From Paramarasmius palmivorus (taxonomy: Eukaryota > Basidiomycota > Agaricomycetes > Agaricales > Marasmiaceae): DNA of 64,000 nucleotides. Under the pieces are notes generated by a model that saw nothing but the letters and a program-made list of their open reading frames with translations, searched no databases and was not told where the DNA came from. Of the stretch, positions 1-12,046 are shown piece after piece (the first letter of the stretch is position 1; each line of letters starts with the position of its first letter). The translations under genes and the position numbers were made by a program. The DNA lies in assembly GCA_037176845.1 (NCBI GenBank), contig JAYKXP010000060.1:248001-312000 (forward strand), in the 5' to 3' direction.

Positions 1-778
1 GAGTGATTTTGTGAGGCGGTGACGATGGAAAAAGGCGAATGACATACCCCAGACATTTCCACATCGAGTGCGAGACCATGGGTAGAAGAAAGGAGACTAG
101 ATCCCTGGAATACCATTCGAGTACCATCCTGAAAGGGTTGCGGTTGGATAGGACACGGTTTTCCTCCCCAAGAGGATATCCAGATCACCCAGCACGTTGG
201 AAAGGCATATAAATAGCAGCTCTGAGCCCGGTGCTGAGTCCGAGGTGTATCGGGCCTGGTATACATAGTCACTGTTGCGGACGTTGGGGGGTAGGATTCG
301 AGAAGTCCGATAACTCCGATAAACACCAATCCACGTTCAACGTTTTCGGCACAATCTTTGTTGAATCTTCTCTTCCGCAAATACACCATACGCCTCTACC
401 CCTTCCTCACCATCTGCATTATGGAGACATACTAGTTGACAGACCTGTTTGATAGATGTTGTGACATAGGTCTTCTGGATATTGAACAGGTGCGTTGAGC
501 TGACATAGGGGAATGCGATTGACCTAACCAAACACCACTTTTTTCTAGGCAATGGCTTATACCGTATTACTGCCGAACTCCAAATTTATTCCAATCGAAC
601 ACAATGCTCTTTACGAGTTTCCCACATGCGTGCGCCTATGCCTCTGTACATGAACACGTTGCCCGAGAATCTAATTTCAGACACGGACTAGGAGCGCGCG
701 CTATCAGATAACAGAAACCGTCACCCTTTAGAGCGGGAAGACCAAAAGACGAAGAAAGGGCGTTTGGGAGGTGCATGA
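1..778. other. Upstream region without a supported gene
   Basis: No reading frame here looks like a conserved protein, and the short open frames on both strands have no partner exons. A TATA-like sequence (TATAAATA) lies at 208-215, but the transcript it would serve cannot be told. The last 150 bases probably hold the promoter of the NACHT gene that starts at 779. Confidence 0.4.
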
Positions 779-3348
779 ATGGCCTTTAATGGTTCGCAAG
801 TCCACGTCGGGGGAGATGCTATCAACATCGTGCACAGGGACCAGTATAACACCGTCCATAACCACAGACATGAAATTTGTGAGCTCTTAGGGTGCTATGC
901 ACCTTTGATATAGCTCACGAGAGACCTACAGCCTCGCCTTCAACGTCTGCAGCAGCGGCGCTCGACCGCCTGTCACAGAAAGCTGCCCCAAATGCATCTC
1001 ATGATTCCGAACAACGTTTTCCCCCACCAAACTGTCATCCAGAGACTCGAACCCAGCTTCTGAACAAACTCAGTGACTGGATCGAGGACGGTTTCAAAAC
1101 TACGACCTTCCTTTGGCTCTACGGCACAGCAGGAATAGGCAAATCGGCAATTGCCCAACATCTTGCAGAAAAGTACGACGCGACTGGCAGGCTTGCTGCC
1201 GCGTTCTTTTTCTCTCGAAATGATTCCACACGAGATACCGCAGGTCCATTCGTTGCTAGTATCGCGTACCAATTCTGTAAAGCTGGATCGCCCCTTTCCA
1301 ATGTGCTTGGCCCAAAAATCATTGAAGCAATTGGTTTGGATCCTAATGTTTTCGGAGCATCGTACGAGAGGCAATTGAGGTCCTTGGTCCTTGAGCCCTG
1401 TGGAAGAGTAAACAGGGCGTTGAGGAGGATATTTCCGGACCTGATCATTGTCGACGGGGTTGATGAATGCCTGGATCGGGAATCGCAGGAGAGGGTGTTG
1501 AAGATCCTTCGAGAATTCCTTTCCCCTAGGTTTCCTGGGCCTCCTTTCTGGAATATCCTGGTCTGCAGTCGTCCCGAGCCACACATCCGCGATGCATTTC
1601 GACACCCAGGTTTCCATGGTGCTTTAGAGTCCTTCAATATGAACTCTTTGGAGGAGCTGAATCGCGATATCGAGAGATATTTCGAAAGCCAGTTCTCCTT
1701 CCTCAGGACCAAGTACCGAAACACATTGCGATACGAAGGGCCTTGTTGGCCTGAGGAACGCGTCATCAACGAACTAGTCAGGAGAGCAGATGGACAAATC
1801 GTTTTTGCAGCCACTGTCATCAGGTATATCGACACCCGGGACGAGCTTCCCCAGGAACGGTTGGCGACTGTTCATCGTGTACTTGTCGAAGATGGAGCTG
1901 AAGAGTCGCCGTATTCAGCACTGGACATGCTATATTGCCAGATCCTGTCCACATGTCGCAAATGGGAGAAGGTACAACCAATCCTTCGGTTGTTGGTTAC
2001 GCCTTATAGCTTCCCGGATATCGACTACACAGACCACCGTGGTACCGGAGTCTTATGGCGGTCTCTTGCGATGCTCGCTCGGCTCTTGAATCTCAGAGTG
2101 GAGCAGGTCCGGGTCGTTTTGGAGAGGCTACACTCGGTTCTCCTCATTCCGGATGGTGATGAGGACATGGATGTGACGATTGTCCACGGGTCGTTCACCG
2201 AGTTCCTCATCGATTCTGTCCGTTCTGGACACTATCACACTCCAAAGATGTCGCAGTCCGAGTACTGTGACTGCTTAGCCACATTCTCGTTGCGCATGCT
2301 ATACGACTTCACGCAGTGTTATCCTCCGAGCTATCACGCTCCACAGTCGTTCACTGAGGCTTTGTCGAAATGGGATCACAAGATCAGTGAGACAGACGCG
2401 TGTTTGATACGGACTGCGCTTGAAGGATGGGTTCTTTGCAGAGCAGTGGATTGCCCAAGCGCGGATCTCCTCGAGGCGCTTTCCACGTTCGATCCTTTCC
2501 CCGTTATGGCTCTCATAATAGTTTTCGATCCCTGCCTTCGCAACATATTTCATTGCAATTTCAGCAGACTTTATCAGTGGGCCAATGTACGTATCTCGAG
2601 TCGTTAATTGCAAGGCTTTTGCTGACGGGGCCCTTTTGAACAGTCCACAGGAGATCTAAGGGCCTATGGATTTGCAAGGCGACTGGAACTGTTCCTGCCG
2701 GAATTTCGCGTGGCTTTCCGACCACGCACTTCCGCAAATGCAGTCTTTTGGCAAAGTCTCGATATAGAAATGGACGTCTGGCACCACGAAGTAACGTTAT
2801 GTGGTGGCTATGATTGGGAGCTCCTTTCTCAAATTTCTCTCCTTCCGAGACAATACACAATAGCGAAGGATGTCCTGATATTGCCACCCGAATCCTCAGA
2901 CAGCTCAATGATGGTTCCTAAAGACTGGGTAGTTGTACCGCTCACTGAGAGTAACGCGAATATAGCCAACAGACTATGCGAGCCATTCACCTATTTCAAG
3001 ACAACCACGGCATTGTTGGTTGAAGGACTATTGGTTGACGACATCAAGTACGGTACTTGTAATTCCATCTCAGAAGGTTGGATCGAGGTGCGTCCTGCTT
3101 CAGGTCAATTTGGCTTTACATTCATGTAGTTCATAAAGGAGAATGACTTGTACCAGTTCAGAAGACTGATAGACGAACGCCTGGAACTCGTGTGTTCGCT
3201 TCCGGTAGAAACTCGGATCCGACAAGTAGCCGTCTTCACACCAGTGCCGACAACGCCATGGAAACTTCTTAAGTGGGCGGCCGTTCAGGATCTCAGGCAA
3301 ACCGATGGGATGTATTGGACTAGGAGCGGCATTGGCAGGAATGGCTAG
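779..3348 (+). CDS. NACHT-domain STAND (NLR-like) protein 1
   Basis: Predicted 802 aa in four exons: 779-878, 932-2586, 2644-3087 and 3139-3348, which sum to a multiple of three. Exon 1 carries a short Gly/His/Asn-rich motif (GGDAINIVHRDQYN) matching the GDQINN motif of the two paralogues in this window. Exon 2 holds the NACHT NTPase core: Walker A GTAGIGKSAIAQ, Walker B VDGVDECLD, and a following CSRPEP segment typical of the family. Exons 3-4 encode the C-terminal domain shared with the paralogues (FRVAFRPRTSAN, then LPPESSDSS and DWVVVPLT). No WD40, ankyrin or TPR repeats are visible. STAND proteins of this kind act in fungal non-self recognition and regulated cell death; that role is inferred here. 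The first acceptor is ambiguous, because AGs at 913, 931 and 952 all keep frame. An ORF-only model would miss exon 1. Confidence 0.85.
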
Positions 3349-3880
3349 CAGGTACATCAAGTAACAAAGTTGCAGTTCCAACAGCCATGAGGAGTCAGAG
3401 GTATCGTGGGTCATAGTACCATTGCTCTAGTGGTACCAAATCATAGAGAAATTAGCTGATGACTGGGAAGATGAGGTACCGACCAGAGAACCTGACGAGG
3501 ATTCGGACAACAAATGGTATCGAACTCGTTTCATTTGTATACTTGCAAAATAGAGATTCTTCAATGTGAGTGCGTCGGGGTGTTAAATAGGTCCGTGTGA
3601 CTTCATTGCCAAACTTGACTTCTGTTCTCAAGACGAGCGTCGTCCATCCACGCAGCTTTCAATTCCACGTCGGAATATTCTATCAAATACGTTTCTTTCT
3701 AAGTAATCTTAAAAGCTGTCCTAGTGAGTGCTCCTCTGGCCTTGAAAACTCGATGAGCTTGCTAATCAAACTTCTATCCCACTTTGATCCCGACCTCACT
3801 GTTCCGTCAGTAACTTCAGTGAACGCCCCTCTCTTAATTTTGGTGCATTCTTGAGAACAAGCCAAAGTTTGCTCTCGAGA
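3349..3880. other. Intergenic region, no gene seen
   Basis: No conserved coding sequence was recognised between the end of NACHT protein 1 and the zinc-finger gene. Short open frames here lack plausible exon partners. It presumably holds the terminator of one gene and the promoter of the next. Confidence 0.4.
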
Positions 3881-5020
3881 ATGACGCTTCACACGACACC
3901 TTTCCTTGCAGATTACTTCCACGACGATGGCTTTGATTTGGCATCCCCGACGGCGTCCAGCTCATCAAGCTCCCCGTCCATGCCAGACCCTCATGCATCT
4001 CTGAACGGCTCTGAAAGCTTCTTGGACGATTTGTCGTCTTCGTCTTCCCATTTTTTGCCTTGGTACAACCTTAGCGAAGACATTAAACATGGCTCGATTT
4101 TGCCGTCATCCGATCCACCAAGCTCCCTTACATTGTTTAGCGGTTCTGCTCCCATCGCGGGGACTACAGACCTAGCATCACCGGCCCAAACTTTCCCTTA
4201 TGGTCTCTCACCAACCGGACCTTCTGCTGATGTTGTCTCTGACCTGCAAGTTGGCATTTCCGCCTTCAGAGCCGAGCACAGTAGCATTGACAATGACAAT
4301 GAAATCGATGGAGTTGACGGACCCCCTCTGTCTGCGGTTCGAAATTGCCTCCGACCATCAAGTACTGCGGTAGAAGTAAGTCCAATTGACGCGATGGTAT
4401 GCACATTTAGATTAAGTTTCCTAGTCTCTAGATCACGACTCGATCCTATCGTCGACTGATTATCTTGTGCAGTCGGCATTGTTTTGCACCTCACCCCAGC
4501 AATCAAGCAACGACTTCGAGGTCTTCAATGTAGCGGAGGATGCATATTATAATTCGGTGACGGAACAGCATTCTAACCACGGTGACATTGGGCCTTTGGC
4601 AGCAACCAACATCCGCGATCACATCTCGTCCAAGACCATTGGTTCGATGGCTCATGCGGAGGGCAATCTTATGCCTGATGCATCTCTCGACAACCCCAGC
4701 CGCGCATGGTCGTTTCTAGAGACACAACAAAAACGTCGGCGTCCCGACGAAGTCGAAAGGAAATACAAGTGTAATTGGAGTCATTGCAGAAAATCATATG
4801 GCAGTCTCAACCACCTAAATACACATGTGCTGCGCCAGAAGCACGGTCCTAAACGAAGTCCAGACGGTGCGTCTTATAGGTTGACTTGAAGCTCTTGCAT
4901 GGTTTAATTATGAATTTCTCAGAGTTCCGGGAGTTAAGGAAGCAATGGAAGAAAGAGAGAAGAGGGGGATCTACGGTCCATTTTATAAATCCAAGGGGAG
5001 ATGACGCTGCAAGAGGGTAA
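3881..5020 (+). CDS. C2H2 zinc-finger protein (putative transcription factor)
   Basis: Predicted 335 aa in three exons: 3881-4396, 4473-4866 and 4923-5020, all in phase. The first two thirds are low-complexity, rich in Ser, Pro and Asp, as in many transcription-factor activation regions. Near the C-terminus is one C2H2 finger, CNWSHC...HLNTHVLRQKH (C-x4-C-x12-H-x5-H). It is followed by KHGPKRSPDEFRELRKQW, a basic tail I recall as typical of a fungal single-finger family. The tail is only recovered by joining the short third exon. DNA binding in the nucleus is inferred from the finger, and the targets are unknown. The start is the first ATG in frame upstream of the Ser-rich region; an upstream exon cannot be excluded. 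Confidence 0.8.
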
Positions 5021-5696
5021 GTATCAGCAGACGGCAGAAGTGGAAATGCTTGGAACCGAATATTTGACGGAAACCTGCCGGAATTGTGCCGGATGCCGGT
5101 TCCCAACTCGTAATGCACGGGAACTTCTTGAATGTAGACGAGAATGCGAGTGACTCTAATAGATTATAGTTCAATCAACACTCATTATATGAAAAAGAAA
5201 GTGCATACACAGTGAAGAAACTTGAAGTTGAAAGCCAAAGCTTTGAGCCCTTTTGAGCGATGTCGCAGCCAAACCCCGATAACTCCGACATATTTTTCCA
5301 CCCAACCTGACATGATTCCATTCTGCTTTTACCAACGACTTGGGTTCACCTCTTCATCTTCCCTCAGATCCGCTTGGCTCCCTTTTTCCAACTGTACGAT
5401 ATCTGCATAATGGTCCAATTTCGTTCTTGTTAAGACACGGTCGAAAGAAGTGTCTTACTGTACTTAGACAACACATTGATGATACCGTAGTTGCTGAGGT
5501 GCGTCATTCTGGCTTGAGCTTGAGGAATGCTCTTGAATTGACCAGTGATCTGTAGGAATCTAGATCTGCAAATGGCCCCTCGCAGCTGCTTTTACCAAGT
5601 TCCTGCCAAATTCGGTATTGGAAGCGTCACGTTCGGGACAAAGGACTTCGTGCCCTGTCAACTCCTGCGCATTGTCCTTTGACCTCTTCTTTCATC
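5021..5696. other. Intergenic region, no gene seen
   Basis: Several short open frames occur on both strands, but none shows a domain or a consistent exon partner. The region likely contains the promoter of the gene starting at 5697. Confidence 0.4.
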
Positions 5697-7814
5697 ATGT
5701 CGTCCAGCGACAATAGTTTTCAACACAGAGTCGAACACGTTGCTCGACGCGTGTACCATCCCCGAAAGCACCCCATAGACCACACTCTCGAAGGCCTTCT
5801 CGACCGTCTCTGCAGACTCTCCGACGAAGAACGTTCCGAAGCTCCCAAAGACGAGTACGGCCATCTTGTATCAACATACGACCAACCTCGTCGCCGCATC
5901 TTTCGTTTTTGGCCTCGCGATCCAGAAGGAACAATCTTTCGCGGTCTCCCAGAAGGAAAATTCAAGGCTGCACCCAACGCCACACATCTATGGGGTGCAA
6001 CGTTGTACGATTTTTACCATACCTATCGCATTCCCTCACTGGAAAGCCTGATTACCAAAACGACTGGCAATCGAATGTTTGCCTGGTGTAAGATGGTTGG
6101 AGAGTTGGACACTGCTCAGGATGAGATCGCGTGTGCAGAGATGGAAGAGGAACCTAGGAAGATTCAGGCTGCAGATATCATCGAGATTCACCAGTGCACG
6201 GTTGATTTCAATCTACGTTTGAGTAATTATGGGAAGACTGCCATCGCTGCAGCCAAGGAAAGAGGGTATGTCGATAACGACATAGAGGCAAGTTTTTTCT
6301 TCTTCCTTCTTTCGTTTATATAGTTATCTAATCGCGTGTTTTCTTCTCCACTTCAGAACTGGCGAAAGCCATTTCACCCTTCAAGCTATTCACCACCTTT
6401 CCCGGCTCCTCCTTTTAGATTTCCAGCACCAAGACTCGAAACAACCATCCCTCTCCATCTCCTTCCTCAAAGGCTCATCGTACACGATCCTCACAACGTT
6501 CTCCACGCGGAACGCTCCACAGATACCAATGAAGATTCCGAGGACTCCGAAACCGGCTCTCGAGATGGCTCTGGTTCGAGAGCCGACTCTGAAGAGAAGT
6601 CTGGAGAAGAGCCCAAAGTAAATTCCAAACATGAATCCCAGCCTAACCCATGGCCTTTTGACTGTTCCAATCCGACTGAACCACTTCCTTATCCGACGCA
6701 CACTTACGCTCTCCAACTAACCCAACAATCCCTCGACAAGATATCACAAACCCGCCGAGAACTAGCTAGCCTGCATTCCGATCAACCAGTCGAAAACGTC
6801 CTGTTCATCTACCCGTCCAAGAATGAAGGGCCCACGCATACACCGCTCATACGTGTCACCGTTCCGAGTCGTCCTCCAAAAACTCTCAAAACGGAGGAAG
6901 CTCATCTATTTCTAACAAAGCATAGAAAGAAGGGCGAGGGAAACCATTCGTTGGTGTATGGAGCAGAGTGGGAGCTTCCGAGAGAGATCTTCGAGGATCC
7001 GAAGATTTGCTATGCTTGCGTCGAGAGTAAGGCCAAGCAAGTTTGGAAGGAGCAGAAGCACGCAGCGGGCTCCGGTTTGAAGGGTCGCGATCCTGATGTG
7101 GACGCTTTACGCGTCAAGCTGACGGAGTCTCAGGAAGATGTGGTGTTACCTCCAGAGCTCGAAGCTGATGATGAACGATTGGAGGCGTTTCTGAGGGAAC
7201 TGGAAGCGCGGATTGACCCTCAAGTCCTCGCGCCGCTTTCACCTCCTTCAGAGTCTTTGCCGGCAGACCATGTCGATCCGCAACCTTCGCGTATTGAACG
7301 TTGTGGATTTCCTCATGCTAAGTGTAACGTTTGGGACGGAGACACGGACACCAAGGCAGAGACAAATTTTGGGAGTATTTGGCTTGAAGCACATCGGATC
7401 TCGTCTCGGCCGGACGTGAAGCTTCATGTGCGTTCGGCGGAGAAGGCTCGGGAGAAGATTCTGCGTCAGGCCAAAGAAGCTAAAGAGAGGGGAGAGAAGA
7501 AGGAATGGGTGTACAGCGATAATGTGACACCCGAGATGAAGGAGAAGTTCGAGTCGGATCGCAAGAAGGTGTTCGAGATCCGCGAAGAACAGAAGAAGGA
7601 CAAGGAAAAGGAAAAGGGGAAAGGAAAAGAAAAGGAGAGTAACAATGTCGACATCGATGTCGATATGTCAAGGGAGCCCGATGAAGATGTGAAAATGTCC
7701 ACTATTGCCACTGAAGATGATTCCGATTACGAGTTCGGAATGAAATGGAGACTCGTCCTTTATGGTGGCTTTTTTTTGGCCAATCTATTTCTAAAAAATT
7801 CCCACGCCTTTTAA
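5697..7814 (+). CDS. Unrecognised 682-aa protein with charged C-terminal half
   Basis: Two exons, 5697-6287 and 6357-7814, give 682 aa in frame. The only intron that keeps the frame uses a GC donor (GCAAGT at 6288) with a normal AG at 6355-6356. A GT donor four bases further on leads to an early stop. The N-terminal 200 residues are mixed helix-like sequence with many aromatic residues (FRFWPRDPEGT, HLWGATLYDFYHTYR). The middle has an acidic Asp/Glu/Ser stretch. The last 150 residues are rich in Lys and Glu (KKDKEKEKGKGKEKE), compatible with a charged helix or nuclear localisation. I do not recognise the family. The last residues, read through a T/A-rich stretch, may not be the true C-terminus. 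Confidence 0.7.
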
Positions 7815-8113
7815 TTCCCACGTTTCTCCTTCCTTCCTTTCATCCTTTCACTTTCACTTTCCCCCTGTTCGTTCGGGCACTGATTCTTCAATGGTTTGTT
7901 ATTATTGTCCTTGTTCGTTGGGCTTTTCATGTTTCTTCATCCTTTTTTCCTTTGCTGTGATTTTCTTTCTTTTATGTATATTTTATGTACATCTATTACC
8001 CTTGTGCTTGTGCTATGTACCGTTCAGGCTCTTCCAGTTTCTGACTCTATGGTCGCATGTAAAGGCTTTTCCTCGATTCAATTCTAACTAAGCGCGATCT
8101 ATTTCTATTTCTA
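7815..8113. other. Convergent intergenic spacer, T-rich
   Basis: This T-rich 300-base spacer lies between the 3' ends of two genes that converge. It most likely holds both 3' untranslated regions. No coding sequence is supported. Confidence 0.45.
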
Positions 8114-10119
8114 TCATGTTGTCTTCCGTCTTCGTTGCGCATATCTCTTCTCTACGTTGAACGTCACTACGACGCCTGCTTCCATCAACGTATTGTCGTC
8201 CCACTCTGAGCGTCCAGCGAGAGCATGCCTTGCGTTCCTCATTCCTGCTGGTGTTAGATGGAAAGTGCATGTTACTATTATTTCGTTGCTTGCCGTTGCC
8301 AGACTGAAGTCCAGGTGGTACTGGTGGATTGTCAATATCTTTATCGGCGTCGTTGTCGTCTCGATAACTCACCCGGGCGATCCCTAACGGGCTACATCTT
8401 TGGACGTCCTCTATACATCGGATGATGACACACACGCTATGGCCCGACGGCATCGTGATGTCTATGTTAGGCTTAAAAGCGTCGTGGGTCTTGCTTATGT
8501 TCATCCTCAACAGCTCGAAAAGGTGGTTCGTCTTGTGCGATTCTACCATTAGGGGGTACAGACCTAGTAGGAATTCTGATATCGCAGCTTCCAGGTCGTA
8601 ATTGCCTCTTACTGGCCTGTGATGTGGTCAGATTTACCTATCGAACAGCTGAGGATTGCGTACCGGTGCGTGCAGAATCCTTGTGCATTCGTGTACATGT
8701 ATCTTCTGAAGTCATCCCTTCTAGAGCTGGTGGACAAGGATGATTCCATGGAGCAGTCGCTGTATTCATGCTTCAGCCCGAGGACGCGAAATCAGTTCAG
8801 TTGTTCTTACCTGTCGTAGTCACTGTCGCTGGAGCAGTCGCTGCGTACATGCTTCAGCCCAACGATGCGAAATCAGGCGAGTAGTTCTTACCTGTCGTGG
8901 TCACTGTCGCTGTCGCCGTTGCTTCCTTCCATTTGGTGATCGTTATCGGCGATGCCGCCGGTGACAATAGCATCCTCCAACGCCCGGAAGCATGGATGCG
9001 CCCAAACGGCCTTTTCCGCTTCCCAGGTTAGGATGTAAGGGTTGGCGAGACGTTTGTCCTCCAGACGGTGGAAGCTGATTTGGATGCGATTGGCTCCCGG
9101 ACAGGAGAGGTGCCAGGACGCGACCCACAATGCATGGTATTGCGCTTCTTCTTGGTTGAAGTCTTTCAGCTGAGCTAGTTTGATGATCCAGCAGTGCGAG
9201 TCGCCCACCCATCTCGTCTGGAGTGAAAGTTCGTCGTCTCTGCGGAGTACTTCTTCGGCGGTAAGACTATTCGTTGTTGTCCATCCTTCTTTCCCGCATT
9301 GATCATAGATGCCTTGCATGGCTGTGGTGGGTGTTTCTAGAACGAGAGCTCGTTTGTCGAGAAAGGTTGATTTCGGGTATAATGACACGTATTCGGTGGC
9401 GGTCGCAAAGTTCATGAGGTGGGCTTGTATGTGGTTAGCTGATGTACCTATTGTGCAGTAAAGGCAACTTACTGGAGTGGAAGCTCAGTATTACTTCTAC
9501 CGGCTCTGTCCTGGTAGCGATGAGTCTTATTTCCTTTTCTTTTTTGTTTGCAAAGGTAAACACTCCTGCAACCGTTGAATCGTCGCAGAAGCTGTCGATG
9601 TCGCCAGTGTTGGGGCACCACTTGCTGAATTCACAGCGGACCGCGTCTTCGAATACAGGTAGTTGTTTGTCGTAGTTCCAGCGATTCTTTACCTTACTCG
9701 GGAGCGGTTGATAGGTATAGTCCATCTCTTTTATTGCCTGTCCTATTGCTGGGATTGTATTCTCCGGTGCATAAATGTCTATTCTCTGTGGTTCGGCGCT
9801 TTGTCGTCGGAACATGTCGAAAACTGCGGGTCCACTGATCAAACCTCCTGCGTGAGCCAGTTTTGTCCTGATTACTGGTTGCTGGTTTGGAGTGAAGAAG
9901 TGTCCGTAGATGTTCGGCAGCGCGAAGGTTGTGCTGGTATACTGATTGAGGTCAAGTAGGGTTTCTTTTGACACCACTCGTAGTGCCAGAAGGTCTTTGG
10001 TCGGAACGACATCGAACAGGGTGGTTTGTGCAGGGTATGGCCTGTGCAAGGTTTGTCGTCGAAGGTTAGCTTTGAAATGGTACTTGGAGTGACACTTACA
10101 GGTTGTTCAGAGCGTTCAT
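8114..10119 (-). CDS. F-box-like / nucleotidyltransferase-like orphan-family protein (left copy)
   Basis: Rebuilt as 560 aa in seven exons: 10119-10100, 10041-9473, 9423-8892, 8840-8811, 8759-8638, 8575-8373 and 8320-8114, with every phase closing. The N-terminus resembles a degenerate F-box (LFDVVPTKDLLALRVVSKET). Next comes GGLISGPAVFDMF, then RIDIYAP, which resembles the glycine loop and following strand of nucleotidyltransferase folds, although a full catalytic acid pair is not obvious. A middle segment contains THLMNFATATEYVSLYPKST, then a Ser/Asp-rich linker, then the C-terminal unit (LLGLYPLMVES, TCTFHLTPAG). The same middle and C-terminal blocks recur in the gene at 37639-39364, with one intron at the same place and phase. 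An F-box would make it a substrate adaptor of an SCF ubiquitin ligase, which is inference only. The linker contains a tandem exon-intron duplication. Confidence 0.75.
8750..8911 (-). repeat. Tandem duplication of an exon plus intron (81-bp unit, two copies)
   Basis: Units 8750-8830 and 8831-8911 are close copies with a period of exactly 81 bp. On the minus strand each unit is a 30-nt coding exon segment ending in GACAG plus a 51-nt intron starting GTAAGAAC. Both splice in the same phase, adding a Ser/Asp repeat (DSDCSSDSDYDSDCS) to the linker of the host protein. Confidence 0.8.
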
Positions 10120-10556
10120 GGCGAATGGTACCGTCTAGGGGAATCCTGCCGCGAGGGGGTCCTTGGTTTATGTACATTGCGAATTTGTGATAGTGGTGGA
10201 TCGCTTGTCGTGGCCATGGCGCTTTCGGACGATTAGTCTTTTCCGTAGTCGCTGTTTCCGTGTGGTGGTGGGGGGAGATAACTACGTTGTTTGACGTTCG
10301 CTTGACATGTGTTGCGCTCAGCGAAGCCTTTCCTTAATCGGGAGTTTACGTTTTTATATTGGATGATGGATCGAACACGTTTTCTTACCCTCTTCCTGCC
10401 TTCATCCGACTGTGTGTCTTCAGATTTTCGGCTCTGCTCGATGAGAATGGCTGTTGTGGCAGATTTTTCGGTACGTTCAATCTCCTTGCAGCTAGGGAGC
10501 TTATATACTGATATGTATTTAGCATCGGTTCAGTTTTATGCCCTGATAGCCCACTC
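10120..10556. other. Divergent intergenic region
   Basis: It lies between the starts of the minus-strand F-box/nucleotidyltransferase-like gene and the plus-strand F-box/leucine-rich-like gene, and probably acts as a divergent promoter. Open frames here show no conserved features. Confidence 0.4.
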
Positions 10557-11688
10557 ATGCCTTCGACTCGTGGCTCCGCTGCTCAAGGTCAGGTCAGACC
10601 TCGCGTTACCCTGGTTAAGGACGTGCTCCTCGAGGTGTTGGGGTCGGTGATTTTGGATTCACGAGCGGAAGGTTGGTTCACAGTTGCGTTGTTGTTGGTT
10701 GAACCGGACCTTTATTGGGAGTAAGCTGTTATCTTTTCTTTGTGTTTGCCTTTGTGCTTATTTTTCCAGTCTAATGCGCATTTTGTACCGCAAAATTCGC
10801 CTCACTCGTGTGAGGACTGTTGGTCGGCTCGCTGCGGCCTTCAGGCTCAACCCGCATCTGCCATCCCTCGTCCGTCAGCTTCGTATCGTGGTTGCTGGCC
10901 CTCCTCTGGTTGAGTTCTTCTATTCGGAGGTTCTCGGTCTCACCTTCCAGATCCCCTTCGTCCTTGCTGCTGTGGCGCCCTTCATCGAACATTTGGGAAT
11001 ACAATGTCGACTCCACCCCGATTTGCTGTACGTCTTTCGTACTACAGTGTTCCCAAAACTCGTCTCTATGGAAGTTCCTTGCTATCTCATCATGGACAAG
11101 TACAGGACTATTCGCCTGCACGCTCGTCTTCGAAGGTCTTTCCGGGGGTTGAGTCTTGTTCCTCCGTCCAGCGGAAGGTCCGTGCGACTGACTGAAGCGT
11201 CACTTAAGGACTGCTGGCCAGTTCTGAAGAGGCTGTCTGTCAGATGCAAGTGGGGCTTGTATCCTGCTGAAATCCCGATGTACGATTTTTCCCATTTGTC
11301 GTCGGTGGAGGAAATGATGGTGTTGTTGACTGAGAGGACTTGGGAGGCGAATGTGGCTCAGTTTCTTGCCCATATCCGCGTCCCCCCAAAGGTGTCCGTT
11401 GTGGCGCTTTTCCTTTCCAACACCACTTTCATCAGGAACGCCCTTTTCGCCAATCACCATTTTCATCCAACGGTGGTCGTCCCTGTATTCGGCGATCCTG
11501 AAGCATCCTCCTACTGCGGCGATCCAGATTTCGCGTATATCTGTAACTTGGTTTGTTTGGTGAAGGAGAAGCCTCGGGAAGAAGGGTTTTGGGAACGTAT
11601 GAAGGAATTTCAGGCGTCTAGGTCGTTGTTGCCTGAACTCTTCCATACGGATAGGTATCAGATGATGCGATGGAAGGACACAGATTAG
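10557..11688 (+). CDS. F-box/LRR-like protein of basidiomycete expanded type
   Basis: Two exons, 10557-10720 and 10770-11688, give 360 aa in frame. The first about 65 residues, spanning the intron, resemble a degenerate F-box (TLVKDVLLEVLG ... DLMRILYRKIRLTRV). The rest alternates short hydrophobic strands with helices (HLPSLVRQLRIVV, CWPVLKRLSVRCKW, HLSSVEEMMVLLTE), the irregular leucine-rich layout common in agaricomycete F-box proteins. Members usually supply the substrate-binding part of SCF ubiquitin ligases; that is family knowledge, and the substrate is unknown. The intron is supported by the exact phase match and by the loss of the F-box-like helix if the large frame alone is used. 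The match to the F-box consensus is weak. Confidence 0.65.
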
Positions 11689-12046
11689 GTATACGACATC
11701 CTTAGGGTTGCGATGGGTTTTTTTTTTCTATTAACCGTGTGTTGTTTATCTTTTGGTATGGCTTCGATGATTTTGTATCGCTTTTTGGTTGCTATATTGT
11801 TGCGTATCTGTCGTATTAGAAATTCTTCGTATCACAGCCGCTAGTCGGTTACTTTCCTCGGCCATGTGCTGCTTTATTCAACTTTCCGTGTGGCGAATTA
11901 AAGCTTCCTGACAATTTATCATCTACTATCTGACAGTGGCGTACGTATGGGCGTCGAGTTATTTTTTTTTTGGCCTTCCCTTAATAATATTATCTAGGTG
12001 GAGATATAAGGAGGCTGTTGCTGGCGCTGGTTCTCTCGATCAAACC

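Noticed and set aside
973..1835. Long open frames on the minus strand opposite NACHT gene 1 (and similar ones opposite genes 2 and 3)
   Set aside because: They lie antisense to conserved NACHT coding sequence and show no family features of their own.
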